This document shows positions 8,735-16,399 of a stretch of DNA of 64,000 bases, piece after piece (the stretch's first letter is position 1; each line of letters begins with the position of its first letter). Source of the stretch: JAYVYM01 sp046593925 (GTDB taxonomy: Bacteria > Actinomycetota > Actinomycetes > Mycobacteriales > SCTD01); contig JBKJQN010000061.1 in NCBI GenBank assembly GCA_046593925.1, forward strand, positions 14,642 through 78,641, given 5' to 3'. The notes beneath the pieces are model-generated. The model was not told the DNA's origin and ran no database searches. It saw nothing but the letters and a program-made list of their open reading frames with translations. A program made the translations under genes and the position numbers.

Positions 8735-9590
8735 CGCTGGTCCAGGGCGGACTGCAGGGAGGTCCGGTAGGCGGCCTCCAGCGCGAAGGACTCCGCGTGC
8801 GCCTGGCGGCTCGGTACGCCGGCCGCCCGCAGGGCCCGTCCGGCGACGGCGGTGAAGCCGTCCGGCCCGCACAGGTGGACGTCGCGCTCGGCGACGTCCG
8901 GGACGAGCGCGAGCAGGTCGACCTCCGCGCGCAGCGCCAGGTCCTCGCTGCGGCTGGCACGCCGGACCAGCACCACATCGCCGGTCAGCTCCTCCAACAG
9001 CGCCGGCAGCGGGGTGATGCCGATGCCAGCACCGAGCAGCGGCAGCACCTTGGGCTGCGTACGAAGTGCTGCGGTGAGCGCGCCGTACGGCGCCTCCAGC
9101 GACACCCGGGTGCCGGCCGCGGCCCGGCGAGCCGCCGGCTCGCGTCGCCGACCGCGGCTGCCGCGTACAGCAGCGACCACAGCACCCCGGCGAGCCGGTC
9201 GTCGATGAACGCCGACCCGGTGGCAAGGGCCAGCGCTATCGCCAGGTAGGTGGAGAAGTGCAGCCAGTGCCAGGTCTCGTACGCCATCCGGCTCCGCGCG
9301 ATGTACCGACATCGCGGCGACCGCGAGGAGCAGCCCGAGGCCGACGGTGGCGGCCGGCACCTCCGGGTAGCGGGTCACCAGCGTCCAGGCCTCGCCCGGT
9401 ACCCCGGCCCGTGCGGTCAGGGTGTACCCCCAGGTGATCAGGGGCGCGTGGGCGGCGAGCAGGCCGACGGTCCACCGGCCGCCGCGGCCGCGCCAGCGGG
9501 GGAGCCGATCGGCGCCGACCCCCCGTTCGACCCAGCGGCCCCGGGCCATCATCAGCACGAGGACCACCACGGCGTCACCGCCCAGCAGTC
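8731..9590 (-). pseudogene. Ferric-reductase-like transmembrane/NAD(P)H oxidoreductase, frameshifted and internally deleted
   Basis: Pieces of a ferredoxin-reductase/ferric-reductase-like membrane protein are scattered over two frames. From 9590 to about 9290 one frame reads LMMARGRWVERGVGADRL, WTVGLLAAHAPLITWGYTL and AVAAMSVHR. A one-base shift near 9290-9300 moves into a second frame with SRMAYETWHWLHFSTYLAIA and YAAAAVG, which carries the helix with heme-ligand-type His. Around 9120-9150 the match returns to the first frame (GTRVSLEAPYGAL, LPLLGAGIGITPLPALLEEL, DVHLCGPDGF) through to the stop at 8731. The FAD-binding domain of about 150 residues that should lie between is missing. The gene is therefore a decayed remnant, although its stop still overlaps apbE by four bases. 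Confidence 0.75.
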
Positions 9591-9720
9591 GGCGCTGACC
9601 AAGGGCGGCCCGCTGCTGTATCGGGGTTCTCGGAGGTGCAGCAGCGCCGGTCGTGGGGCCTCCCCTGTCGCTGACTGGTAACCACGGTGACGGGGGAGGC
9701 TGGGACCGGGCTGCGCGCGG

Positions 9721-10087
9721 TCTGCGGGTGAGGACGTCGCGACGTGGGCCCAGCGTATCGACCGGGGCGTCGTCAGGATCACCACGGTCACCCGGCTGGA
9801 GATCGGCTAGTCGGCCCCGTTCGGGTCTGGACCTGCGCACGGCCGGTGGGCGGCCACCCCTGTCAGCCATGCCGCTGGAGTACCAGACCCCCTCGACCGA
9901 GAATCGCGCCGTCGAGGTGCAGGCGCTGCTCGCGGAGCGCGGACAGCGCCGAGCCTCTTCGGTTCCCGACCTGATCCTGGCCGCGACCGCCGAGCTGGCA
10001 GGTCTCACTGTCCTGCACCTCGACCAGGCCTTCGATGTCATCGCAGAGGTCACCGGGCAGCCGACCGAGCGCCTGACGACGGACTGA
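9721..10087 (+). pseudogene. VapC-family PIN-domain toxin, degraded
   Basis: A PIN-domain (VapC ribonuclease toxin) gene broken in at least two places. One frame (from about 9721) reads ATWAQRIDRGVVRITTVTRLEIG and then a TAG at 9808-9810 where family members have Tyr. Just after, an extra C in the run CCCC near 9815-9818 shifts the frame to RSGLDLR, then PPLSAMPLEYQTPS, VPDLILAATAELAGLTVLHLD and FDVIAEVTGQPTERL, ending at 10087. The usual N-terminal DKSALxR strand with the first catalytic Asp cannot be found. The C-terminal acidic residues remain (PDLILAAT, LHLDQAFD). No VapB antitoxin is visible beside it. Inactive in this form. Confidence 0.7.
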
Positions 10088-10202
10088 GCCAACCGTCCCA
10101 GGACCACCGAGGAGTTTGTGTGCTGGCGCCGCGGGCGGGACACCCGAACCCGGTCGCGCCGGGCCGTCCGCAGGCTCAACGAGGCCCGCGGAGGATGACA
10201 TT

Positions 10203-10230
10203 GTGTGCTCAGTTTCCTGAGCAGGCACAC
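10203..10230. repeat. Hairpin in the non-coding gap between two pseudogenes
   Basis: The arms GCTCAG (10207-10212) and CTGAGC (10217-10222) pair perfectly around the loop TTTC. The outer GTGTG and CACAC can extend the stem across a short bulge. It lies in the 200-base gap between the VapC remnant and the methyltransferase remnant, where no gene is seen. It could be a terminator or a scar of past rearrangement; nothing decides between these. Confidence 0.35.
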
Positions 10231-10286
10231 GATGTCGGAGGGGCAGCCGTCGAGAACCCGAGAGCACCACGCGACGAGCCCCGATC

Positions 10287-10754
10287 GTGACCTATCCGGT
10301 TGACGCAGTCCGGCCGCGCCCGCAGGACCGGGAGCCGAACACCGAGGACACCCGAGGGGACGAGGCCGAGACCGTCGCCCTCCTCGCTGGGTTGGCCGGG
10401 CAGCGGGCCGTTCTGGAGCTGGCCGTGGGCACGGGACGGATCGGCCTTGCCGCTGGCAGCGGCCGGGGTGCCGGTGGACGGCATCGAGCTGGCCCCGGGA
10501 CCTGGTGTACCTGGTCTTCAACACCATCGGCAATCTGCCCGCGCAGGACGACCAGGTCCGGTGCTGCCAGAACGCCGCCCGGCACCTCGACGACGACGGG
10601 GTGTTCGACCTGGAGCGCCGGGTGCCGGCCGCACCACCGGAGCTCGACCTGACGGCCGGCATCGCCGGGCTCCGGCCGCGCGACCGGTGGGGTGGCTGGG
10701 AGGCGGAGCCGTTCACGGCGACACGTCAGCGTCCACGAACGCGGGCCGGCCTGA
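10287..10754 (+). pseudogene. Class I SAM-dependent methyltransferase, frameshifted with two deletions
   Basis: Remnant of an actinobacterial methyltransferase. The first frame gives ETVALLAGLAGQRAVLELAVGTGRIG (SAM-binding motif I). A frameshift at about 10445 moves to LPLAAAGVPVDGIELAP. Some 60-80 residues are then missing, and a further frame reads YLVFNTIGNLPAQDDQVRC, NAARHLDDDGVFDLE. A second deletion joins this to PPELDLTAGIAGLRPRDRWGGW and EPFTAT. A last shift gives the usual C-terminal HVSVHERG and a stop at 10752-10754. At least three frameshifts and two losses make it non-functional. It is convergent with the response regulator gene, 13 bases away. Confidence 0.7.
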
Positions 10755-10767
10755 CCCGAACCCCGCC

Positions 10768-11490
10768 TCAGGCCGAGGGCACCCGCAGGACGTAGCCCAC
10801 GCCGCGCAGCGTGTGCAGCAGCCGGGGCTCGGTGGTGTCAACCTTGCGGCGCAGGTAGGAGACGTAGGACTCCACGACGTTGGCCTCGCCGCCGAAGTCG
10901 TAGTGCCAGACGTGGTCAAGGATCTGGGCCTTGCTGAGGACCCGGCCGGGGTTCTGCATGAAGTACCGCAGCAGGTTGAACTCTGTCGGGGAAAGCGGCA
11001 CCGACGTACCGGCTTTCCAGACCTCGTGGCTGTCCTCGTCGAGCTCGACGTCGGCGAACACCAGCCGTGAGCCGGCAGGCTGGGCGGCCGCCCCGCCGCG
11101 GCGCAGCACCGCCCGGATCCGGGCGACCACCTCCTCCAGGCTGAACGGCTTGGTGACGTAGTCGTCGCCACCGAGCGTCAGGCCGGTCACCTTGTCCTCG
11201 GTGCCGTCCTTCGCTGTGAGGAACAGCACCGGCACCCGGGTGCCTTCGCCCCGCAGCCGGCGGACGACCTCGAACCCGTCGAGCTCGGGCATCATCACGT
11301 CCAGCACGACGAGGTCGGGCTTGAAGCTGCGGGCCGTGGTCAGTGCCTGTTGGCCATTGATGGCGGTAGCGACCTCGAAGCCGTTGAAGCGCAGCGCGAC
11401 GCTCAGCAGCTCCAGGATGTTCGGCTCGTCGTCCACGACCAGCAGGCGTGCCTCGGCGGTGGCCACGCGTGCTCCTGTGCTCGTCGTCAT
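10768..11490 (-). CDS. OmpR/PhoB-family response regulator (MprA/TrcR-like)
   Basis: A 240-residue response regulator. The receiver domain (about 1-120) shows the acidic pair in LLVVDDEPNI, the phospho-accepting Asp in LVVLDVMMPELDG, Thr in LFLTAKDG and Lys in VTKPFSLEE. The winged-helix output domain (about 140-238) contains LSPTEFNLLRYFM and ESYVSYLRRKVD with the final wing LHTLRGVGYVLR. It would bind DNA as a dimer after phosphorylation by the divergently encoded kinase at 11606-13036, its obvious partner. ATG at 11490 (MTTSTGARV) is taken; an ATG four codons earlier (11502) is possible. The two genes diverge from a gap of about 115 bases, allowing shared autoregulation. Confidence 0.9.
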   Translation of the reverse strand: MTTSTGARVATAEARLLVVDDEPNILELLSVALRFNGFEVATAINGQQALTTARSFKPDLVVLDVMMPELDGFEVVRRLRGEGTRVPVLFLTAKDGTEDKVTGLTLGGDDYVTKPFSLEEVVARIRAVLRRGGAAAQPAGSRLVFADVELDEDSHEVWKAGTSVPLSPTEFNLLRYFMQNPGRVLSKAQILDHVWHYDFGGEANVVESYVSYLRRKVDTTEPRLLHTLRGVGYVLRVPSA

Positions 11491-11605
11491 GAAACGCAGC
11501 ATGGCGCCCCGGGCTGGCAGTGCGCTGTACGTCCGCTGTCAAAGCCCTGCGCGGCGCCCAGCCCGCTCACAGCCTGCTCCCAGGCCTACGCGGCACACTC
11601 GCCGT

Positions 11606-13036
11606 GTGAGGAGGCCTGCCCGCCCCGGCCCACGGGGGCGCCTCGCGCTGGTGCCACTGCGCGTCACGCTGGTGGCGTCCGTGCTCGTCCTCGTGGCGAT
11701 CGGGCTGGCCCTGTCCGGCGTGGCTGCGACGACCGTCCTGCGCAACTACCTGCTGGAACGGCTCGACAGGGACCTCGTCGGCGCGGTGGCGGCGGCGTCG
11801 CCCGGCCTGCGGGACGGGCCGGGGCGACCGCGGCCGCGCGGCGACGTCAGCCAGCTCAACCGCTTCTACATCCTCGTGACCGACCCGGGCGGCACGCCGG
11901 ACGAGGTGCCGCTCGGTGTTCCGGCGCCGAAGCTGCCGGCGGACCCGCCGGTCGGCAGGCCCTTCAGCACCGGCGCCGTGTCCGGCGACGGCCACTGGCG
12001 GGCCATCGTGTACGCCGCCCCGAACGGGAGCACCGTCGTCTTCGGGTCCCCGCTGTCGGCGGTGGACGACCCGGTCGCCAACCTGGTCAAGACCGAGGCC
12101 GTCGTGGCGCTCGCTGTCCTGGTGCTGCTCGCCGGGGTGGCGTACGGCGTCGTCCGCACCAGCCTGCGACCGTTGCGCGAGGTGGAGCGGACCGCTGCGG
12201 CCATCGCCGGGGGTGACCTGTCGCTGCGGGTGCCCCGCCAGGACGACCGCACCGAGGTGGGCCGCCTCGCGTTGGCGTTCAACTCCATGCTGGGCCGGAT
12301 CGAGGGGGCGTTCGGGGCGCAGGCAGCGTCGGAGGCGGCTGCCCGGGAGTCCGAGGCCCGGCTGCGCCGGTTCGTCGCGGACGCCAGCCACGAGCTGCGG
12401 ACCCCGCTGACCAGCATCCGCGGTTTCGCTGAGCTGTACCGGCAGGGCGGCGTACCGGTCGGTGCGGACCTGGACCGGGTGATGGGCCGGGTCGAGGGCG
12501 AGGCGAGGCGGATGGGGAACCTGGTCGAGGAGATGCTGCTGCTGGCCCGGCTGGACCAGCAGCGCCCGCTCGACAGCGTCCGTGTCGACCTGCTGCAGCT
12601 GGCGGCCGACGCGGTGCACGACGCGCAGGCGGTCGCGCCGGACCGCACGATCCGGCTGGAGGTCGCACCGCACTGCGCTGCGCCCGTCGTCATGGGTGAC
12701 GAGGCCCGGCTCCGGCAGGTGCTCGTCAACCTGCTGGGCAATGCCGTCACGCACACGCCACCCGGCACCGCGGTGGCCGTCCGGCTGCACACCGCGCACC
12801 GGCAAGCGGTCCTGGAGGTCGCCGACCACGGCGCCGGGCTGACCCCGGGACAGGCCGGGAAGGTGTTCGAGCGCTTCTACCGCGTCGACACGGCCCGCAC
12901 CCGGGCCAGCGGCGGCAGCGGGCTGGGCCTGTCGATCGTGCGGGCCGTGGTCGAGGCGCACGGCGGTCGGGTGGGCGTACGAAGCCCGCCCGGCGAGGGT
13001 GCGACCTTCGTGGTCGAGCTGCCGCTCGCGGTGTAG
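11606..13036 (+). CDS. Sensor histidine kinase (TrcS/MprB-like)
   Basis: A 476-residue two-component sensor kinase. An N-terminal membrane helix (VTLVASVLVLVAIGLALSG) is followed by an extracytoplasmic sensor region of about 130 residues, a second helix (VVALAVLVLLAGVAYGVV) and a HAMP linker (RPLREVERTAAAIAGGDL). The H-box is DASHELRTPLTSIRG, the N-box RQVLVNLLGNAVTHT, and the G boxes ADHGAGL and GGSGLGLSIV. It would autophosphorylate on the H-box His and pass phosphate to the divergent OmpR-type regulator. GTG at 11606 (VRRPARPGPRG) starts just before a basic N-terminus and the first helix; longer frames upstream run antisense through the regulator. The signal is unknown. Confidence 0.9.
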   Translation: MRRPARPGPRGRLALVPLRVTLVASVLVLVAIGLALSGVAATTVLRNYLLERLDRDLVGAVAAASPGLRDGPGRPRPRGDVSQLNRFYILVTDPGGTPDEVPLGVPAPKLPADPPVGRPFSTGAVSGDGHWRAIVYAAPNGSTVVFGSPLSAVDDPVANLVKTEAVVALAVLVLLAGVAYGVVRTSLRPLREVERTAAAIAGGDLSLRVPRQDDRTEVGRLALAFNSMLGRIEGAFGAQAASEAAARESEARLRRFVADASHELRTPLTSIRGFAELYRQGGVPVGADLDRVMGRVEGEARRMGNLVEEMLLLARLDQQRPLDSVRVDLLQLAADAVHDAQAVAPDRTIRLEVAPHCAAPVVMGDEARLRQVLVNLLGNAVTHTPPGTAVAVRLHTAHRQAVLEVADHGAGLTPGQAGKVFERFYRVDTARTRASGGSGLGLSIVRAVVEAHGGRVGVRSPPGEGATFVVELPLAV

Positions 13037-13041
13037 CGCGG

Positions 13042-13260
13042 CCAGCGCGGAGCGGGTGGACTTGCGGAAGGCCTCGACCGGCCGGCGGTCCGGGTCGACG
13101 AGCAGCAGCCGGGCGGTGCCTTCGGCGAGGGTGAAGACGGCGGGGGCGAACAGGTCGGAACCGCAACAGCGCGCTGTGGCCGACGTTCACGTCCGCCATC
13201 CGCAGCCGGCTCAGGCGCTTCCCGGCCGGGTCGTAGGATTTCCAGGTGCGTTCGACCCGG
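13042..13260 (-). pseudogene. Possible frameshifted remnant of an unrecognised gene
   Basis: The 235 bases between the kinase and the SDR gene translate on the minus strand into protein-like sequence in two frames. One reads TWKSYDPAGKRLSRLRMADV and NVGHSALLR; after a one-base shift near 13155 another reads SDLFAPAVFTLAEGTARLLL, VDPDRRPVEAFRKS and TRSALAAL. Composition looks coding, but I do not recognise a family and see no clear start or stop. It may be a decayed gene or a chance reading. Low confidence. Confidence 0.25.
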
Positions 13261-13271
13261 CAGGTAGCGGC

Positions 13272-14099
13272 ATGAGCGGGCAGCCTTCGGTCGCCGGCAA
13301 GGTCGTCGTCATCACCGGCGCGGCGCGCGGCATCGGTGCCGAGCTGGCCCGGGTGCTCACCGCCCGCGGCGCCCGGGTGGCCCTGCTCGGCTTGGAGCCG
13401 GTCGAGCTGGCCGCGGTCAGCGCGCGCCTGCCCGGCAGCGCTGCGTACGAGGTCGACGTGACGGACTCCGCGGCGCTCGACGGATCGGCCGCCCGGGTGC
13501 TCGCCGACTTCGGCCGGGTCGACGTCGTGGTCGCCAACGCGGGGATCGGCGACGGCGGACCGCTGCTGGACAGCGACCCGCGGTCCTACGACCGGATCAT
13601 CGAGGTGAACCTGCTGGGCAGCGTGCGCACGGTGCGGGCGTTCCTGCCCGCAGTCGTGGCCAGTCGCGGCTACGTGCTGCAGGTCGCGTCGCTCGCCGCC
13701 CTCATCCCGTCGCCGATGATGAGCGCTTACTGCGCGAGCAAGTCGGGCGCCGAGGCCTTCGCCCACTCGTTGCGCTGCGAGGTACGCCACCACGGCGTCG
13801 ACGTCGGGGTGGCGTACCTGAGCTGGACCGACACCGACATGGTGCGCGCGGCGGACGCCCGCCCCGGGCTCGGTGAGATGCGGGCCCGACTGCCCTGGGT
13901 GCTCGGCCGCACCTATCCGCTGGGCCCCGCTGTCGTCCGGCTCGCCGACGGCCTCGCCGCCCGTAGGGCACATGTCTACGGGCAGGGCTGGCTGCGGCTG
14001 CTGCCCGCGGTCCGCGGCGCCTTGCCGAAGCTGGCACTGCTTGGCGCCCGGGACGTACCGCAGGTCGAGGCGGCGATCCGGGCAGCCGGGCCACGCTGA
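13272..14099 (+). CDS. Short-chain dehydrogenase/reductase
   Basis: A 275-residue classical SDR using NAD(P). The cofactor motif is VVVITGAARGIGAEL (TGxxxGxG), followed by the NAG motif VVVANAGIG, the catalytic Ser region LQVASLAAL, and YCASK (YxxxK). The long C-terminal extension (LARRAHVYGQGWLRLLPAVRG) is typical of the membrane-associated actinobacterial SDRs often paired with wax- or lipid-metabolism genes. Substrate unknown. ATG at 13272 lies five residues before the first beta strand region. It is convergent with the thioesterase gene, 19 bases away, and has no same-strand partner. Confidence 0.88.
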   Translation: MSGQPSVAGKVVVITGAARGIGAELARVLTARGARVALLGLEPVELAAVSARLPGSAAYEVDVTDSAALDGSAARVLADFGRVDVVVANAGIGDGGPLLDSDPRSYDRIIEVNLLGSVRTVRAFLPAVVASRGYVLQVASLAALIPSPMMSAYCASKSGAEAFAHSLRCEVRHHGVDVGVAYLSWTDTDMVRAADARPGLGEMRARLPWVLGRTYPLGPAVVRLADGLAARRAHVYGQGWLRLLPAVRGALPKLALLGARDVPQVEAAIRAAGPR

Positions 14100-14118
14100 C
14101 GCCGGGCCCGTTGCGCTC

Positions 14119-14910
14119 TTACGGCGGCGCGGCCCGCGGGGCGACCAGTAGCGACTGCGCGCCGACGCCGAGCGGTCCGAGCCGGTCGGACAGGACGCTG
14201 GTCGCCAGCCCCACGCCGCCCTTCGAGATGGCCGTCGCGGCGTCCAGGGAGATCCACTCGCCGACGGCCTCGCGGTGCACGTGGACGGTCAGCTCGGGGT
14301 TGATGAAGTGCCAGTCCGCAAGGTCGAGCTCGGCGGACAGGCCGTTGCCGCTGTCGGCGACGGCGAGCACCCGCTGCAGGGGACTGAGCGGCTCCCCGTC
14401 GACCAGTGGGTGCCTTAGCCGCGTCCAGGCAGCCCCGGGTCCCGGCGACAGGAAGCCCGCGCCCCGCACCACCCGCCACTCGACGGCCTGCAGGTAGCCG
14501 CCGCCCCACAGGCCGGTCGTCCCGGCGGCCGCTGTCGGCAGCGGCTCGGGCGTGACGTGCCGGTCAGGCACCGGCTCGCCCGACGTGCGCTGCACCCGCC
14601 AGCCGCTGGCCCGCGCGACGTCGCGGCCACCCGCCGACAACGCCGCCTCGACCAGCTCGACGCTGCGGCCCGGCCTGACCACCCGGACGCGCAACGCCAG
14701 CTCGGCGACCGGCACCGGGCCGAGCAGCTCGACGGTCACCCTGGCGACCATCGTGTCGTCGCGCCGCTCGCACCCCTCGAGGGCCCGGCCGAGCAGTGCA
14801 CTCGGCGGCCCGGCGTGCTGGAAGCGCTGGTCCCATGGCCCGACGGTGTGCGACGTCGCGCGAAATCGGTTGCCCTCGGCATCGAGCGGTAGGTAGAAGC
14901 AGTCGGTCAC
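14119..14910 (-). CDS. Acyl-CoA thioesterase, TesB-like double hotdog
   Basis: A 263-residue protein with two hotdog units. The N-terminal half carries HTVGPWDQRFQHAGPPSALL and VTVELLGPVPVAELALRVRV; the C-terminal half has DWHFINPELTVHVHREAVGE and WISLDAATAISKGGVGLATS, which match the thioesterase-family (DUF4442/TesB-like) core seen in actinobacteria. It would hydrolyse acyl-CoA to free acid and CoA in the cytoplasm. The acyl chain preferred is not readable. ATG at 14910 is 22 bases from the divergent quinone oxidoreductase start, so the two promoters must overlap. Confidence 0.8.
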   Translation of the reverse strand: MTDCFYLPLDAEGNRFRATSHTVGPWDQRFQHAGPPSALLGRALEGCERRDDTMVARVTVELLGPVPVAELALRVRVVRPGRSVELVEAALSAGGRDVARASGWRVQRTSGEPVPDRHVTPEPLPTAAAGTTGLWGGGYLQAVEWRVVRGAGFLSPGPGAAWTRLRHPLVDGEPLSPLQRVLAVADSGNGLSAELDLADWHFINPELTVHVHREAVGEWISLDAATAISKGGVGLATSVLSDRLGPLGVGAQSLLVAPRAAPP

Positions 14911-14932
14911 AGCGCGACCCTAGGGTGGCTGC

Positions 14933-15904
14933 ATGAAGGCGATCACCATCCCGATCCCCGGCGGCCCCGACGCGCTCGTGCTTGCCGACGTCGACGACCC
15001 GGTGGCCGGCCCCGGTGAGGTGCTCGTGGACGTCGCCGCGACCGCGGTCAACCGCGCCGACCTGATGCAGCGGATGGGGCACTACCCGCCGCCGCAGGGG
15101 GCGCCGCCCTACCCCGGCCTGGAGTGCTCGGGCACCGTCGCCGCCCTGGGGGAGGGCGTCGCGGGTTGGGCGGTCGGCGACGAGGTCTGTGCGCTGCTGG
15201 CCGGCGGCGGGTACGCGGAGCGGGTCGCCGTCCCCACGGGGCAGCTGCTCCCGGTGCCGGCCGGGCTGACCCTCGTACAGGCTGCGGCGCTGCCGGAGGT
15301 CGCCTGCACCGTGTGGAGCAACGTGTTCATGCGGGCCGACCTGCAGCCCGGCGAGGTGCTGCTGGTGCATGGCGGCGCCTCGGGCATCGGGACGTTGGCG
15401 GTACAGCTCGGCGCCCGGTACGGCGCGCGGGTGTTCGCGACCGTCGGGTCGGCGGCCAAGGCTGCGCGCGTACGCGAGCTGGGCGCCGAGCGCTGCGTGC
15501 TGTATCGCGACGAGGACTTCGTGGCGGTGCTGCGGGAAACCGGTGGCGCCGACGTCATCCTGGACGTGATGGGGGCGTCGTACCTCACCCGCAACGTCGC
15601 GGCGCTGGCCGACGGTGGCCGGCTGGTGGTCATCGGGCTGCAGGGTGGCGCGAAGGCCGAGCTCGACCTGGGCGCCCTGCTCGCCAAGCGTGGCTCCGTG
15701 CACGCGACCGCCCTGCGGTCCCGGCCGGCAAGGCAGAAGGCCGCGATCGTTCAGGCGGTGCTCGCGGGGGTCTGGCCGGCGGTCGAGGCGGGCGAGGTGC
15801 GCCCGGTCGTCGACCGGGTGCTGCCGCTGGCCGAGGCCGGCGAGGCGCACCGGGTTGTCGAGGCGTCCGAGCACATCGGCAAGGTGGTCCTGCAGGTGCG
15901 CTGA
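14933..15904 (+). CDS. NAD(P)H:quinone oxidoreductase, zinc-free MDR family (PIG3-like)
   Basis: A 323-residue medium-chain reductase. The N-terminus MKAITIPIPGGPDALVLADV and NRADLMQRMGHYPPPQGAP match the TP53I3/PIG3-type quinone oxidoreductases. The NADPH fold is VLLVHGGASGIGTLAVQLG near residue 143-160, with GSAAKAARVRELGAE as the cofactor-specific loop. The zinc ligands of alcohol dehydrogenases are absent. It would reduce quinones using NADPH, possibly protecting against aromatic catabolites. ATG at 14933 is the first in frame, only 22 bases from the divergent thioesterase. Confidence 0.88.
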   Translation: MKAITIPIPGGPDALVLADVDDPVAGPGEVLVDVAATAVNRADLMQRMGHYPPPQGAPPYPGLECSGTVAALGEGVAGWAVGDEVCALLAGGGYAERVAVPTGQLLPVPAGLTLVQAAALPEVACTVWSNVFMRADLQPGEVLLVHGGASGIGTLAVQLGARYGARVFATVGSAAKAARVRELGAERCVLYRDEDFVAVLRETGGADVILDVMGASYLTRNVAALADGGRLVVIGLQGGAKAELDLGALLAKRGSVHATALRSRPARQKAAIVQAVLAGVWPAVEAGEVRPVVDRVLPLAEAGEAHRVVEASEHIGKVVLQVR

Positions 15905-15909
15905 CCCGG

Positions 15910-16353
15910 TCAGTCGAGCGTGGCGGGCGACACCACCCGGAAGCGGTCCTCCCGGCACAGGTCGCTCCACGCGGCCGCGACGACGTAGCCGCGGGTGAGC
16001 GCCGACACCGACCCCAGCGGGCCGTCGGGCTCCGCCTGGAGGTAGCGGCTGGTCATCGCCGGCAGGCTGCTCGCACCCGACGGGTCGACGTGCGGCGCCG
16101 ACGGCTGGCCGGGCAGCCAGTGACAGGCCAGGTCGCCCTCGGCCAGCACCAGGTCGGGGTGCGCCCGCAGGAACACGTCGTCCGTGACCTGCCGGTCGGT
16201 GGTTTCCTGCGCCGGCAGCGCGTGGCTCCGGAAGGCGGCGACGTCGCGCGGGAAGCGGTTGGCTGTCGGCGCCAGCATCACGAACAGCCCGGTCGCGACG
16301 CTCGACACGGCGACCAGCACGACACCGGCCCGGCCCGCAGCGCTCACCCGCAT
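15910..16353 (-). CDS. Hypothetical exported or membrane-anchored protein
   Basis: A 147-residue protein with one N-terminal hydrophobic helix (GVVLVAVSSVATGLFVMLA) after a short basic start, then a soluble domain of about 115 residues. The start of the helix looks like a signal anchor, as no clear signal peptidase site follows. The domain has three Cys and His in WLPGQPSAPHVDP and no motif I recognise. ATG at 16353 is chosen because the frame further upstream runs antisense through hppD. It is convergent with the quinone oxidoreductase (5-base gap) and divergent from hppD (46 bases). Function unknown. Confidence 0.6.
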   Translation of the reverse strand: MRVSAAGRAGVVLVAVSSVATGLFVMLAPTANRFPRDVAAFRSHALPAQETTDRQVTDDVFLRAHPDLVLAEGDLACHWLPGQPSAPHVDPSGASSLPAMTSRYLQAEPDGPLGSVSALTRGYVVAAAWSDLCREDRFRVVSPATLD

Positions 16354-16399
16354 ACGGTAAGGGGACGGGTGGGACCCGCAGGCACGGTCAGGTGACACG

